DNA of 64,000 nt from positions 1-64,000 of the forward strand of contig CAJQUN010001157.1 in the NCBI GenBank assembly GCA_907163345.1, in the 5' to 3' direction. The DNA comes from Haberlea rhodopensis (lineage: Eukaryota > Streptophyta > Magnoliopsida > Lamiales > Gesneriaceae). The notes under the pieces were generated by a model. That model was not told where the DNA came from, made no database searches, and saw only the letters and a list, made by a program, of their open reading frames with translations. Shown here piece after piece: positions 31,825 to 42,919 of this stretch. A program made the position numbers and the translations under genes. Position 1 is the stretch's first letter. The number at the start of each line of letters is the position of its first letter.

Positions 31825-32845
31825 GTGGTAATGATCTGTTTCTTGTGATAGCTTTATTTCAATTTTGTTATGTTCGAGCGAAATACTTTATTGTGGCAGA
31901 AGTTTTTACATGTGACTGCTGCTTTAAACTGTTTTTTGTTATTTAATTTCTTTTCATGGAATGGTTAGGTAACAGTTGGAGGCTGGGCCCTTAAGTTTGG
32001 CAATTCCATAATTGAGTTTTTTTGTATAGTTCTATGTGACAGGTTTTGGATAATATTTACGCTGATCTATGTTTGAAGTTTTGATATAATGTTATGGAGA
32101 TCTTTAATATTAATAGGGTGTAGCATTATAATGACAAACATAGACGGTCAACCCTACGCTAAGGGAGAATTTCGTTGAGAAAAACTTTAAAATCTTGACA
32201 GAACTTTCAGTACAAACTGAATTTTGCTTTAGTTGTGGGTATTCGTTTCGTATAAATGTGTTTTTTCCTTTCCTAATTTGCAACCATGGCATGTGATATA
32301 TGCTCAAGTTAGCTTTCATATTTCGAATCCTAAAAATATTCGTAATAGTTTTACATTTTATGTTAACCTCGCAAGTTGTTACAACTATGATGAGTTTGGT
32401 GTTTGGTTTTCTTCTATATTTTCATTAGCAGCATCACTTATTCTCAATTAGGATAGCTTATGAAAATAGCAGCCCTTTTTCTCAGATTGTTGGATTTTTG
32501 TTCCAAGTAACGCCACCTTTATATACTGCAAATGACAAGCAGAATACATGGTGTATCCATCAACAACCACATTGTTGATATCCTTAAGTTATAGTTATTG
32601 TTGATATGATTGATATATTGTTCAACATATTACGCTAGGTCTGCCATGCACATAAATCCCCTCGAGCTTTAATTAGTTTTATCTCTACAAAAATTACTTG
32701 TATTTTTCTGATCATATCTGTACTTATATGGCATGAAAACGTAGATGGGCTCAATTTCTTCAACCCTCTTACTCCCCCATTATCCACCCCCATCGAAAGG
32801 GATGCTAAGAAAGCTGTAAATAGTTTGCCTAAAAACTCCAAAAGA
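31825..32845. other. 3' flank of eIF3d and target region of the gypsy insertion
   Basis: T-rich 3'-UTR-like sequence at first, then non-coding DNA without recognised repeats. The retrotransposon entered at GCTAC (32846-32850). Joining this to 42920 onward gives the pre-insertion sequence. Confidence 0.5.
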
Positions 32846-32850
32846 GCTAC

Positions 32851-34904
32851 TGTAAAGACCCGGATTTTAATTAAGGGGTAACTAAAACTTGATTTAGAAG
32901 AGTTTGAAATTTCCTAAACTCTAGACTAGAGTTTCAATACAACAAGGAGTCCTAAACAAATCAAACTCCTTCTTTATTGATCTCGAATGCAACTTCGAGA
33001 TTCAAATTGGAATCAAACCAAAACTCATCCTACAAAACACTCCTCCAGCCTATGTTATCAATCAAATCCAATCCTTATCTTCATCATTCTGCACAAAAGT
33101 TGGACCGATATACTCGAAGGAGTTCACCTCGATAAATCTCTTGATAACTTGCACGAGAACTTCATCAATTTAAGCTAGTAAATTCGTTTCCTTCCACCTG
33201 ATTTGCAGCCATCTCGATCGAGAGAAACCTGATCTTCACCGCATCAAATCTGTGCAGATTTGATCCCCTATATCTTTGAGTTGGAGTCCAACGCAAACAC
33301 CCCAACCTTTATCTATAAATAGGACAACCTTGGTTGTATTCTTCACATCACAAGCCATCTCCTTCTCAGCCTCCACAAAGCAGAAACCGTGCACGATTTT
33401 CCAGAACCTTTCCAGCAGTCATCAAGCCGAAGCTCTGCACCTCCTGCTCCAGAATCACCCTTCAATATTCTGGATTCAAAAGATAAAGAACAAGCCATCA
33501 TAATCCTTCTTCTCATTCGAGTATAAGCCTCCACAAAACCATAGCTTCTACGTCGATAATTCCAGCAAGCAAAAGTCAATACAATCAGCAACCTACCCCT
33601 CGAAATTTCAAGCCTTGATTCTGCCTGTTTGTTCCAGAAACATACAGCCTCCAACTCTCAAAAATCCCAGCTTTTGTTCGAAAATTTCAGCAAGTAATCT
33701 ATTCGAATTTCCAGAATTTGGATCAATCTTTGTACTGTCTTCGTCTGTACCACCAAGCTTGGATTCAATCTGTTCAAATCCCTTCCTTTTTCCAGCAAGC
33801 TTTCGAGAAACAAGCTTAGTATATCTTAACCAATTTTCAACCACCGTGTCATCGAGTAAAGCTACCAACGTGTATTGAAAGCTTTAAACCAGCAAGTTAT
33901 TCGAAGAAATTCCATAATCTGTGCGAAGATTTATCATCAAGTGTGTGTTGTTGGCAAGCCAAGGAAGGAGAAGAATCCGTTCAAGAAGTAGTGTTCGGAG
34001 TTCGTTAAGCCAAGGGAAGATTTGAATCCCATAGTTTCATATCTTTGATCAATCAATCAAGCACGCATCCAAGCACTGTAAGTGGGCTTTTGTTAAGTAT
34101 TCGTTTCGTTTTAAAAAAATACTATGTATGTTTTAAAATTCCCAATCGATATGTAGTATGTTGAAATTATGAAAGTATTATTTTGTAAGCACGCTAAACT
34201 CGAAATCTAATTGGATTTGGATCCCCATGACCCTGATGCGGTGGGATGTAACCGCTAAAAGAACCTTATACGGTGGTAATCCGTTGTTTCTGGATTATCC
34301 AGACCCTTTATTCGTGGGTTAGCCGATGTTATGACCTCATCTCTAGGAGGGTTAAGTCTAGAGACTGATATCAGTACCAAGAAGAGAGTAGAATGCTTTA
34401 CTGTGCTTAAGTATATGAAAATTATGAAACGATATGTTATGTCATGGCTCGTAAGGGCAACCAAGTATGTTAAGATACATTCATATCGATTTATGCAAGT
34501 TTTATGATACAAGTTTATGAAAATTATGTATATGTATGATATCGATTGTCCCCCACTTGCTGAGTGTTTATCAAAGCACTCAACCCCTTACTCTACATCC
34601 CCAGATAAAGCTGAAGAAGAATTAGAGCAAGAAGAAGAGCACCAATTTTGGGGTTGGTGAATCAAGTCCGCTGCGTAGTTCAAGATTTTATTGTTTTAAA
34701 GTTTTCCAAGTTTTAAGACAATTTTAATTATTCAGTTGTTAAGTTTTAATTCCGCATTACTTTATTCATTGTAAAGACAAGGGTGTTTTATATTTATGGA
34801 AAAAGACTGGTTTTCAGTTATTATGATATTACGAGGCTTATTGGTTTCCTAGTTGTAATGGAAATCAATGCCGGTGTTATTGACCCCGGTCTCGGGGCGT
34901 GACA
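32851..34904 (+). repeat. 5' LTR of the chromovirus
   Basis: Begins TGTAAAGACCCGG and ends GGGGCGTGACA. It contains a TATA box CTATAAAT at 33313-33320, so the transcript should start near 33345 and U3 is about 490 bases. The rest is R-U5, without coding function. Short frames inside recur in the 3' LTR because the sequence is duplicated. Confidence 0.95.
33313..33320 (+). promoter_or_regulatory. LTR TATA box
   Basis: CTATAAAT followed by AGGACAACC in the 5' LTR, repeated at 41321-41328 in the 3' LTR. It is the best core promoter candidate for the element's genomic RNA. Confidence 0.6.
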
Positions 34905-34910
34905 TTTTAG

Positions 34911-34922
34911 TGGTATCAGAGC
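34911..34922 (+). other. Primer-binding site (tRNA-iMet) of the chromovirus
   Basis: TGGTATCAGAGC, six bases after the 5' LTR end, complementary to the 3' end of initiator tRNA-Met. Confidence 0.95.
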
Positions 34923-35684
34923 TAGCCAGGTTCCATAATCCCGCTGGGAAAAGTATTCTAGTTAAGGAAGTAACTAGAAGAAAATTCCGGTTGAAATAGA
35001 CCAACTGGAGAAATAAATACAGTTGGGTGAAAATTTTCGTTTCATGATAATTACGATAATCAGGAGTCCAATCTGATTAATCACATGAATACGAAAATTT
35101 TTGAATTTTAAAATTTCCAGTTTCTGTTTTTTTTTAAATTTGATTTTCAAAAAAAAAAAAAATGATTTTTAAGAATTATATTCGGATTTTTTCGATTTTC
35201 AACAGTAAACCCTAGGCTCCTCGCCTCCGCCGCCGATTGCCGCCGCGATAACCTCCGACCAGTGTATCATCGGAACCGCCTCTTCCAGTCGATCTTTCTG
35301 CCAAAGTTTCATGTCGATCGGATTCCGGTTGCCCGGTCAATTTCCCGATCGAAGCTCAGGAACCCTAACCCCCAAATTCTGTTCGTTTCTCGATTTTCAG
35401 ATCATCGCTCGATCGTTTTGAAATTAAAAATTTCAGTATGCTCTTCCAAGCAAGTCGATCATTAACCCTCTGTCAATTTCAGATTTCGAGCATCGATTAG
35501 GGATTAATTCGGAACCCCTATTTTTTCGAATTTAGAACCCTAATTTTCGTATTTTCAAAAAAAAAAAAAAAAAAAATATTTTTTTCCAGATTGCAAAAAA
35601 TCGAAGATTTATGCTCTTAAATTTTTATCCTTGTTTTAAAATAAAATTTTGTCAAGTATTTAATTCCGTGTTTGGGTTTAGGTG

Positions 35685-36176
35685 ATGACAACCCGAGCGC
35701 AATCTGCCCAGATTCTCAGTATGGAGCAAGAAATGGAGAAGCTCAAGGAAGCTAATTCGGAACTACATGAGCTAGTAGACCACCTACAGGGCGATGTTCA
35801 TAGACTGGGTTACTATCACCATCAAGCCGAAGAGCAGCTTGAGGGAACTAAGGAAGAAGTAACTAGACTAGACGGACTCCATAGGACTGCAGAGGAAAAA
35901 TGCGTAGTCCAAAGACAGCAGCTTGATCAAATGGCTGATCATATTCTCTCACTTCAAAATACGAACCATCGCCTGTCTATAAGAAGCAATGGTTACTGGG
36001 GTATAGTCACTCATCTCCTGAATGTCAACAGTGATCTAAGGGAAGCCAATGATCACATGAGGAACATCCTGGATGTTGTCGATTCAGATGAGGATTCAGA
36101 CGAAGACCCTGAAGAAGAACCCATGCAGGAAGATGTCGTAGAAGAAGTAGAAAGTGGAGAAGTGATAGATCCATAG
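35685..36176 (+). CDS. Extra ORF upstream of gag: coiled-coil, acidic-tailed protein (163 residues)
   Basis: An open frame inside the retrotransposon between the primer site and gag, in sense orientation. It starts MTTRAQSAQILSMEQEMEKLKEANSELHEL, so residues 10-95 are strongly heptad-patterned. A hydrophobic/polar stretch follows, and the tail is very acidic (SDEDSDEDPEEE, EDVVEEVESGEV). No zinc knuckle, protease or chromodomain is seen. The ATG at 35685 is preceded by TTTAG|GTG, a splice-acceptor-like site. It shares no recognisable sequence with the gag that follows. Extra ORFs before gag are known in some plant gypsy lineages; function unknown, perhaps an RNA- or particle-associated protein. 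The intact frame in a young element suggests that it is maintained. Confidence 0.7.
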   Translation: MTTRAQSAQILSMEQEMEKLKEANSELHELVDHLQGDVHRLGYYHHQAEEQLEGTKEEVTRLDGLHRTAEEKCVVQRQQLDQMADHILSLQNTNHRLSIRSNGYWGIVTHLLNVNSDLREANDHMRNILDVVDSDEDSDEDPEEEPMQEDVVEEVESGEVIDP

Positions 36177-36369
36177 TTCTTAGAAGCTTGTTTAGGAGTT
36201 TTGTTTTCGTTTTATTTCGATATTCAGCATTTTTCCTTTTCAGTAGTTGTGATAAACATTTTTCCCAGTGATTAATAAAATTATCATTTTGTTTATCATA
36301 TCTTCTTTATCTTTCTGCTATCGTTATATCTTCTGCGCAAGGATTTTAGATCTTTATATATTGTAGGAA

Positions 36370-39300
36370 ATGGCCGGACGTCCTACTCGCAGCAATCGTA
36401 ATCCCAACTATGCCGTTCCTCCCAACTCTAATGAGGAGAGAAATACTGGAAATCAGAATCCTCCACCTGCACCGCCACAACCCCCGAGGGTGGGACTGAG
36501 TCGTGAGGACTTGGCAGCTATAGCCACCATTGTGGCCACGACACTTCAAGGTTTGAATAACCCTACTGCTAATCAGCCACATCCACAGCCAGCACATCCG
36601 CAAGGTGTAAAGTACCACTATGAATCGTTGCGGAAAAACAGAGTTCCAACCTTTGATGGTAACTCAGACTCGGAGGTGGCCCAGAACTGGCTGAAGCAAA
36701 TAGAGAACCACCATAGACTGTTGGAAGTGCCGGAGAACATCAAGGTGGAAGTTACCACTTCTTTTCTCATCGACCAAGCAGGGAAGTGGTGGGAAAACGT
36801 GTCGCCATTAATGCAAGAAGCGGGACCAGTTACATGGCAAAGGTTCCGGAGCACATTTCTGAAGCAGTACTTTCCAACTGCAGTCCAGAACCAGAAGTTG
36901 CGAGAGTTTGAAAACCTGACACAGACTACAGATATGTCAGTTGTGGATTACACTGCAAGGTTTAACTCGTTGGGAACGTACGCACCGAGTATCATGGCAG
37001 ACGAATCCCTTAAGCTACACCGCTTCAGGATTGGACTGAACAGTCGAATCCAGTCCGCCCTGGCAATTTTTGAGACAACCAGTTTCGGAGATTTAATGGG
37101 AGCAGCCATCAGGGCTGAAGCAGATATCAAGCGTCGCGAGGAAGAGTTTAAGCGCAAGCGACCCCCCACCGGTCAGCATACTGCTAGCAGTCAAAACTTC
37201 AAGAGGCCTAGTCCGTCCAGTAACCAGCAAAGGGGACCCACAATAGGCCCAACTCAACAGAGGTACCCCAAGTGTTCGAACTGTGGGTATCATCATCCCG
37301 GAGAATGTCTCAGAGGGAAAGGTGCATGTTTCCGATGTGGGAAGACAGGCCACCGAATTGCTGAGTGTCCCGAACCTGATATGAGGGGGACGACTGTAAG
37401 GAATAACGGCCCTCCTAGTAAACCAAATGGGACTAAGCCGAACGCCAGAGTGTTTGCTATAACGCGAGATGAGGCAGAAGACGCAAACGACGTTGTGGCA
37501 GGTACCATTTATTTAAACGAATTACCTGCATATACATTGTTTGATTGTGGTGCCACGCACTCGTTTATATCTAAAAGGTTTACTAAGAAACTAGCCCTTA
37601 AGCCTGAACTGCTTAGTGAACCATATAACGTAGCAACACCAGCCAATAAGACCCTTATAGCACATAGCATACATCGAAATTGTAATCTTAGTATTAATGA
37701 AATCCAGTTTAATGCTGAGCTAATTCAACTCAAAATGGTGGATTTTGATGTTATATTGGGAATGGATTGGCTATCCAAACATCATGGAGTAGTAGACTGC
37801 CGTAACAAGAATGTTAAACTACGAACTCCAGACGAGAGAGAGATCGTATACCACGGCAAAACTAAGGAACGAAAATTCCTTCTGTCAGCAGCACAAACGT
37901 GGAAAGCCGTAAAGAACGGTGAAGAAGTTTACCTAGCTACAATAAGCGAAGTAAAAGAGGAAGATGAACCCAGGATAGAAGACATAGCCGTTGTACAAGA
38001 ATTTCCGGATGTCTTTCCTGAAGAGCTACCCGGTACAGTTCCAAACCGAGATTTGGAATTTGAGATTAATTTGGTACCAGGCGCTGCACCAGCCTCAAAG
38101 GCACCATACCGAATGGCTCCAGCCGAGCTGAAGGAACTTAAGGAACAACTGCAGGAGTTATTGGACAAGAAACAAATCAGACCAAGTGTATCCCCATGGG
38201 GAGCTCCAGTGTTGTTTGTGAAGAAGAAAGACGGGAGCATGAGATTGTGCATCGACTACAGAGAGCTGAATAAGATCACAATCAAGAACAAGTACCCTCT
38301 TCCGAGGATAGATGACCTGTTCGATCAACTCAAAGGCGCTAAAGTGTTTTCCAAGCTCGATTTAAGGACAGGCTATCACCAACTAAAGATAAAAGCAGAG
38401 GACGTGCCGAAAACCGCATTTAGAACACGGTACGGGCATTACGAGTTCACGGTGATGCCATTTGGCTTAACAAACGCGCCCGCCGTATTCATGGATTTAA
38501 TGAATCGTGTATTCAAGCCATTCCTGGACGACTTTGTAGTAGTGTTCATCGACGACATACTCATTTACTCGTCGAGCAATGAAGAACACGAAAAACATCT
38601 TCGCCTCACGCTCCAGACATTAAGAGAGAAAGAACTCTACGCCAAATTTAATAAATGTGAATTTTGGCTAGAAAGCGTATCTTTCTTAGGACACATCATA
38701 TCAAAAGAAGGCGTGTCAGTGGATCCTAAAAAGGTAGAGGCAGTTTTAGATTGGCCTAGACCAACGACAGTGACTGAAATCCGAAGCTTCTTGGGACTAG
38801 CTGGTTACTACCGTAAGTTTGTCGAAGGATTTTCGTCAATAGCAGTACCTCTTACCAGGCTCACACAAAAGAACGCAAAGTTCATATGGAGTGAAGAATG
38901 TGAGAAGAGCTTTGAGACTTTAAAGGAAAAACTCTCATCTGCACCTGTACTGGTATTACCAACGGAAGACATGAGTTTCACTATTTATAGTGACGCATCT
39001 AAAGAAGGACTAGGATGTGTACTCATGCAGGAAGGAAGAGTGATTGCTTATGCTTCAAGACAGCTCAAGCCCCATGAGCAAAACTACCCTACGCACGACC
39101 TCGAATTAGCCGCAGTGGTGTTCGCCTTAAAGATTTGGAGACACTATCTGTATGGCGCCAAGTGCGAAGTGTTCACGGACCATCAAAGCCTCAAGTACTT
39201 GTTCACACAAAAGGAACTCAACATGAGGCAGAGACGATGGATCGAACTTCTAAAAGACTACGATCTCACTATTAGCTATCACCCCGGCAAGGCAAACAAA

Positions 39301-40863
39301 GTAGCAGATGCTTTGAGCCGGAAAGGCAAAGGGAAAATAATCTTAGCTACGGTCTCAGCTCAACCTTGTCTTCGAGAGACCATCAAGCTAAGCCAAGATC
39401 AAGATCCGAGCCTAACCAAGCTAAAAGAACAAGTCAGGGAGAAGGAAATTACTGACTTCGAGATCGATAACAAGGGAATTCTGTGGATGAAAGGACGATT
39501 GTGCGTGCCAGATGTGAGCAACATAAGACAAGAAGTAATGTCTGAAGCGCACAAGTCAAAGTTTTCAGTCCACCCTGGAAGTACAAAGATGTACAAGGAT
39601 CTGAAGGAAAGTTTTTGGTGGAACGCAATGAAAAAGGATGTAGCTGAATTTGTTGCCCGATGCTTGGTATGTCAACAAGTTAAGGCTGAGCATCAAAGAC
39701 CCGGAGGACTTCTTCAACCTCTGGAAATCCCTGAATGGAAATGGGATCACATCTCCATGGATTTTGTCGTGGGACTACCAAAGTCAAAGCAGAGCCATGA
39801 CGGAATATGGGTAATTGTTGACAGGCTAACCAAGTCAGCACACTTCCTACCAGTCCGCATGAATTACAACTTGGATAAGTTGGCAACACTATATATGGAC
39901 AATATAGTGAGATTGCATGGAGTCCCAGTAAGCATACTATCGGACCGAGATCCCAGATTCGTGTCGCGTTTCTGGAAAAGCTTTCAGCAAGCTATGGGAA
40001 GTAAGGTAACTCTTAGCACGGCTTATCACCCACAAACTGATGGCCAGACGGAGAGGACTATCCAAACCCTCGAAGACATGCTAAGAGCTTGTGTATTGGA
40101 TTTTACTGCAAATTGGAGCGAACTATTACCTCTAGTGGAGTTTGCTTACAATAACAGCTATCATAGTAGTATTGGGATGGCGCCATACGAAGCACTCTAT
40201 GGGCGCAAATGCCGATCACCCTTATACTGGGATGAAGTAGGAGAAAGAGCTATCACAGGACCTGAATTAGTACAAGCTACTACTGACAAGATAGCCATCA
40301 TCAGAGATAGACTTAAGACAGCCCAGGACCGACAGAAAAGTTGGGCTGATTTGAAAAGGAGACCAGTGGATATCGAGATTGGTGAAAAGGTCTACGTAAA
40401 GATTTCACCAATGAAAGGAGTAATTAGATTCGACAAAAAGGGAAAGTTGAACCCAAGATACGTGGGACCATTTGAAGTTTTAGAAAAGGTGGGAACGCTA
40501 GCATACAAAATAGCACTACCGCCAAATCTGTCAAGAATTCACAATGTCTTCCACGTATCACAACTAAGGAAATACATTGCTGACCCAAGCCATGTACTGG
40601 AAGCAGAACCCCTAGTAACTCAAGGGAATTTGGACGAAACATTGAAATACGAAGAAATCCCAATCCGTATTCTGGATACCAAGGACCAAGTTCTGAGAAG
40701 AAGGACCATTCCTTACGTCAAGGTCCAATGGTCAAACCATACGGAAAGAGAAGCTACTTGGGAAATGGAAGAATCAATGCGGGAGAAATACCCCTACCTG
40801 TTCCTAAATCAAGTTGACTCAAGTTTCGAGGACGAAACTTCCAATAAGGAGGGAGGGATGTAA
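36370..40863 (+). CDS. Gag-Pol polyprotein of the chromovirus (1497 residues, intact)
   Basis: One continuous frame supplying all retrotransposition functions. Gag (about 80-260) includes FDGNSDSEVAQNWLKQIE and a capsid core, then zinc knuckle CFRCGKTGHRIAEC from residue 320. Protease is FDCGATHSFIS with Asp392; the residue after Asp is Cys instead of the usual Ser/Thr. Reverse transcriptase has the catalytic FIDD box (Asp728-Asp729). RNase H begins with YSDAS (Asp875). Integrase has the zinc-binding His1061/His1068/Cys1098/Cys1101 and catalytic Asp1131, Asp1192, Glu1228 (D,D35E). The C-terminal 85 residues (EIPIRILDTKDQ... VKVQWSNHTEREATWE) form a chromodomain-like module that in relatives guides integration. 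The stop TAA (40861-40863) lies in the 3' LTR. A TTGTAG|GAA acceptor-like site precedes the ATG. No frame break. Confidence 0.97.
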   Translation: MAGRPTRSNRNPNYAVPPNSNEERNTGNQNPPPAPPQPPRVGLSREDLAAIATIVATTLQGLNNPTANQPHPQPAHPQGVKYHYESLRKNRVPTFDGNSDSEVAQNWLKQIENHHRLLEVPENIKVEVTTSFLIDQAGKWWENVSPLMQEAGPVTWQRFRSTFLKQYFPTAVQNQKLREFENLTQTTDMSVVDYTARFNSLGTYAPSIMADESLKLHRFRIGLNSRIQSALAIFETTSFGDLMGAAIRAEADIKRREEEFKRKRPPTGQHTASSQNFKRPSPSSNQQRGPTIGPTQQRYPKCSNCGYHHPGECLRGKGACFRCGKTGHRIAECPEPDMRGTTVRNNGPPSKPNGTKPNARVFAITRDEAEDANDVVAGTIYLNELPAYTLFDCGATHSFISKRFTKKLALKPELLSEPYNVATPANKTLIAHSIHRNCNLSINEIQFNAELIQLKMVDFDVILGMDWLSKHHGVVDCRNKNVKLRTPDEREIVYHGKTKERKFLLSAAQTWKAVKNGEEVYLATISEVKEEDEPRIEDIAVVQEFPDVFPEELPGTVPNRDLEFEINLVPGAAPASKAPYRMAPAELKELKEQLQELLDKKQIRPSVSPWGAPVLFVKKKDGSMRLCIDYRELNKITIKNKYPLPRIDDLFDQLKGAKVFSKLDLRTGYHQLKIKAEDVPKTAFRTRYGHYEFTVMPFGLTNAPAVFMDLMNRVFKPFLDDFVVVFIDDILIYSSSNEEHEKHLRLTLQTLREKELYAKFNKCEFWLESVSFLGHIISKEGVSVDPKKVEAVLDWPRPTTVTEIRSFLGLAGYYRKFVEGFSSIAVPLTRLTQKNAKFIWSEECEKSFETLKEKLSSAPVLVLPTEDMSFTIYSDASKEGLGCVLMQEGRVIAYASRQLKPHEQNYPTHDLELAAVVFALKIWRHYLYGAKCEVFTDHQSLKYLFTQKELNMRQRRWIELLKDYDLTISYHPGKANKVADALSRKGKGKIILATVSAQPCLRETIKLSQDQDPSLTKLKEQVREKEITDFEIDNKGILWMKGRLCVPDVSNIRQEVMSEAHKSKFSVHPGSTKMYKDLKESFWWNAMKKDVAEFVARCLVCQQVKAEHQRPGGLLQPLEIPEWKWDHISMDFVVGLPKSKQSHDGIWVIVDRLTKSAHFLPVRMNYNLDKLATLYMDNIVRLHGVPVSILSDRDPRFVSRFWKSFQQAMGSKVTLSTAYHPQTDGQTERTIQTLEDMLRACVLDFTANWSELLPLVEFAYNNSYHSSIGMAPYEALYGRKCRSPLYWDEVGERAITGPELVQATTDKIAIIRDRLKTAQDRQKSWADLKRRPVDIEIGEKVYVKISPMKGVIRFDKKGKLNPRYVGPFEVLEKVGTLAYKIALPPNLSRIHNVFHVSQLRKYIADPSHVLEAEPLVTQGNLDETLKYEEIPIRILDTKDQVLRRRTIPYVKVQWSNHTEREATWEMEESMREKYPYLFLNQVDSSFEDETSNKEGGM
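40847..40858 (+). other. Polypurine tract of the chromovirus
   Basis: AGGAGGGAGGGA directly before the 3' LTR: the RNase H-resistant primer for plus-strand DNA. It also encodes the last gag-pol residues (KEGGM). Confidence 0.9.
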
Positions 40864-42914
40864 AGACCCGGATTTTAATTAAGGGGTAACTAAAACTTGA
40901 TTTAGAAGAGTTTGAAATTTCCTAAACTCTAGACTAGAGTTTCAATACAACAAGGAGTCCTAAACAAATCAAACTCCTTCTTTATTGATCTCGAATGCAA
41001 CTTCGAGATTCAAGTTGGAATCAAACCAAAACTCATCCTACAAAACACTCCTCCAGCCTATGTTATCAATCAAATCCAATCCTTATCTTCATCATTCTGC
41101 ACAAAAGTTGGACCGATATACTCGAAGGAGTTCACCTCGATAAATCTCTTGATAACTTGCACGAGAACTTCATCAATTTAAGCTAGTAAATTCGTTTCCT
41201 TCCACCTGATTTGCAGCCATCTCGATCGAGAGAAACCTGATCTTCACCGCATCAAATCTGTGCAGATTTGATCCCCTATATCTTTGAGTTGGAGTCCAAC
41301 GCAAACACCCCAACCTTTATCTATAAATAGGACAACCTTGGTTGTATTCTTCACATCACAAGCCATCTCCTTCTCAGCCTCCACAAAGCAGAAACCGTGC
41401 ACGATTTTCCAGAACCTTTCCAGCAGTCATCAAGCCGAAGCTCTGCACCTCCTGCTCCAGAATCACCCTTCAATATTCTGGATTCAAAAGATAAAGAACA
41501 AGCCATCATAATCCTTCTTCTCATTCGAGTATAAGCCTCCACAAAACCATAGCTTCTACGTCGATAATTCCAGCAAGCAAAAGTCAATACAATCAGCAAC
41601 CTACCCCTCGAAATTTCAAGCCTTGATTCTGCCTGTTTGTTCCAGAAACATACAGCCTCCAACTCTCAAAAATCCAGCAGCTTTTGTTCGAAAATTTCAG
41701 CAAGTAATCTATTCGAATTTCCAGAATTTGGATCAATCTTTGTACTGTCTTCGTCTGTACCACCAAGCTTGGATTCAATCTGTTCAAATCCCTTCCTTTT
41801 TCCAGCAAGCTTTCGAGAAACAAGCTTAGTATATCTTAACCAATTTTCAACCACCGTGTCATCGAGTAAAGCTACCAACGTGTATTGAAAGCTTTAAACC
41901 AGCAAGTTATTCGAAGAAATTCCATAATCTGTGCGAAGATTTATCATCAAGTGTGTGTTGTTGGCAAGCCAAGGAAGGAGAAGAATCCGTTCAAGAAGTA
42001 GTGTTCGGAGTTCGTTAAGCCAAGGGAAGATTTGAATCCCATAGTTTCATATCTTTGATCAATCAATCAAGCACGCATCCAAGCACTGTAAGTGGGCTTT
42101 TGTTAAGTATTCGTTTCGTTTTAAAAAAATACTATGTATGTTTTAAAATTCCCAATCGATATGTAGTATGTTGAAATTATGAAAGTATTATTTTGTAAGC
42201 ACGCTAAACTCGAAATCTAATTGGATTTGGATCCCCATGACCCTGATGCGGTGGGATGTAACCGCTAAAAGAACCTTATACGGTGGTAATCCGTTGTTTC
42301 TGGATTATCCAGACCCTTTATTCGTGGGTTAGCCGATGTTATGACCTCATCTCTAGGAGGGTTAAGTCTAGAGACTGATATCAGTACCAAGAAGAGAGTA
42401 GAATGCTTTACTGTGCTTAAGTATATGAAAATTATGAAACGATATGTTATGTCATGGCTCGTAAGGGCAACCAAGTATGTTAAGATACATTCATATCGAT
42501 TTATGCAAGTTTTATGATACAAGTTTATGAAAATTATGTATATGTATGATATCGATTGTCCCCCACTTGCTGAGTGTTTATCAAAGCACTCAACCCCTTA
42601 CTCTACATCCCCAGATAAAGCTGAAGAAGAATTAGAGCAAGAAGAAGAGCACCAATTTTGGGGTTGGTGAATCAAGTCCGCTGCGTAGTTCAAGATTTTA
42701 TTGTTTTAAAGTTTTTCAAGTTTTAAGACAATTTTAATTATTCAGTTGTTAAGTTTTAATTCCGCATTACTTTATTCATTGTAAAGACAAGGGTGTTTTA
42801 TATTTATGGAAAAAGACTGGTTTTCAGTTATTATGATATTACGAGGCTTATTGGTTTCCTAGTTGTAATGAAAATCAATGCCGGTGTTATTGACCCCGGT
42901 CTCGGGGTTTGACA
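40859..42914 (+). repeat. 3' LTR of the chromovirus
   Basis: Same as the 5' LTR except for the changes listed under the element: one in the first 170 bases, a two-base length difference near 41670, and four substitutions in the last 210 bases, including GGGGTTTGACA at the end. Confidence 0.95.
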
Positions 42915-42919
42915 GCTAC

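Larger units (their letters stand above)
32851..42914 (+). mobile_element. Full-length Ty3/gypsy chromovirus (Tekay/Del-like), very young
   Basis: A complete element of about 10.06 kb flanked by the perfect 5-base duplication GCTAC (32846-32850; 42915-42919). It has 2054/2056-bp LTRs (32851-34904; 40859-42914), a tRNA-iMet primer site (34911-34922), a polypurine tract (about 40847-40858) and an open 1497-codon gag-pol ending in the first bases of the 3' LTR. By eye the LTRs differ at five bases plus one 2-base indel, about 0.24%. A chromodomain-like C-terminus and the domain order PR-RT-RH-INT place it among chromoviruses; Tekay/Del is the likely clade. A separate coiled-coil ORF precedes gag. 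Everything needed for mobility appears intact. Confidence 0.95.

Noticed and set aside
32987..34512. Several 60-100-codon frames in both LTRs (for example 33276-33503 and 41284-41511)
   Set aside because: They repeat exactly in the two LTRs because the DNA is duplicated, and they show no domain. LTR sequence is regulatory.
35682..36176. Start of the extra ORF at 35682
   Set aside because: That position is GTG. The first ATG in frame is at 35685, giving 163 residues.
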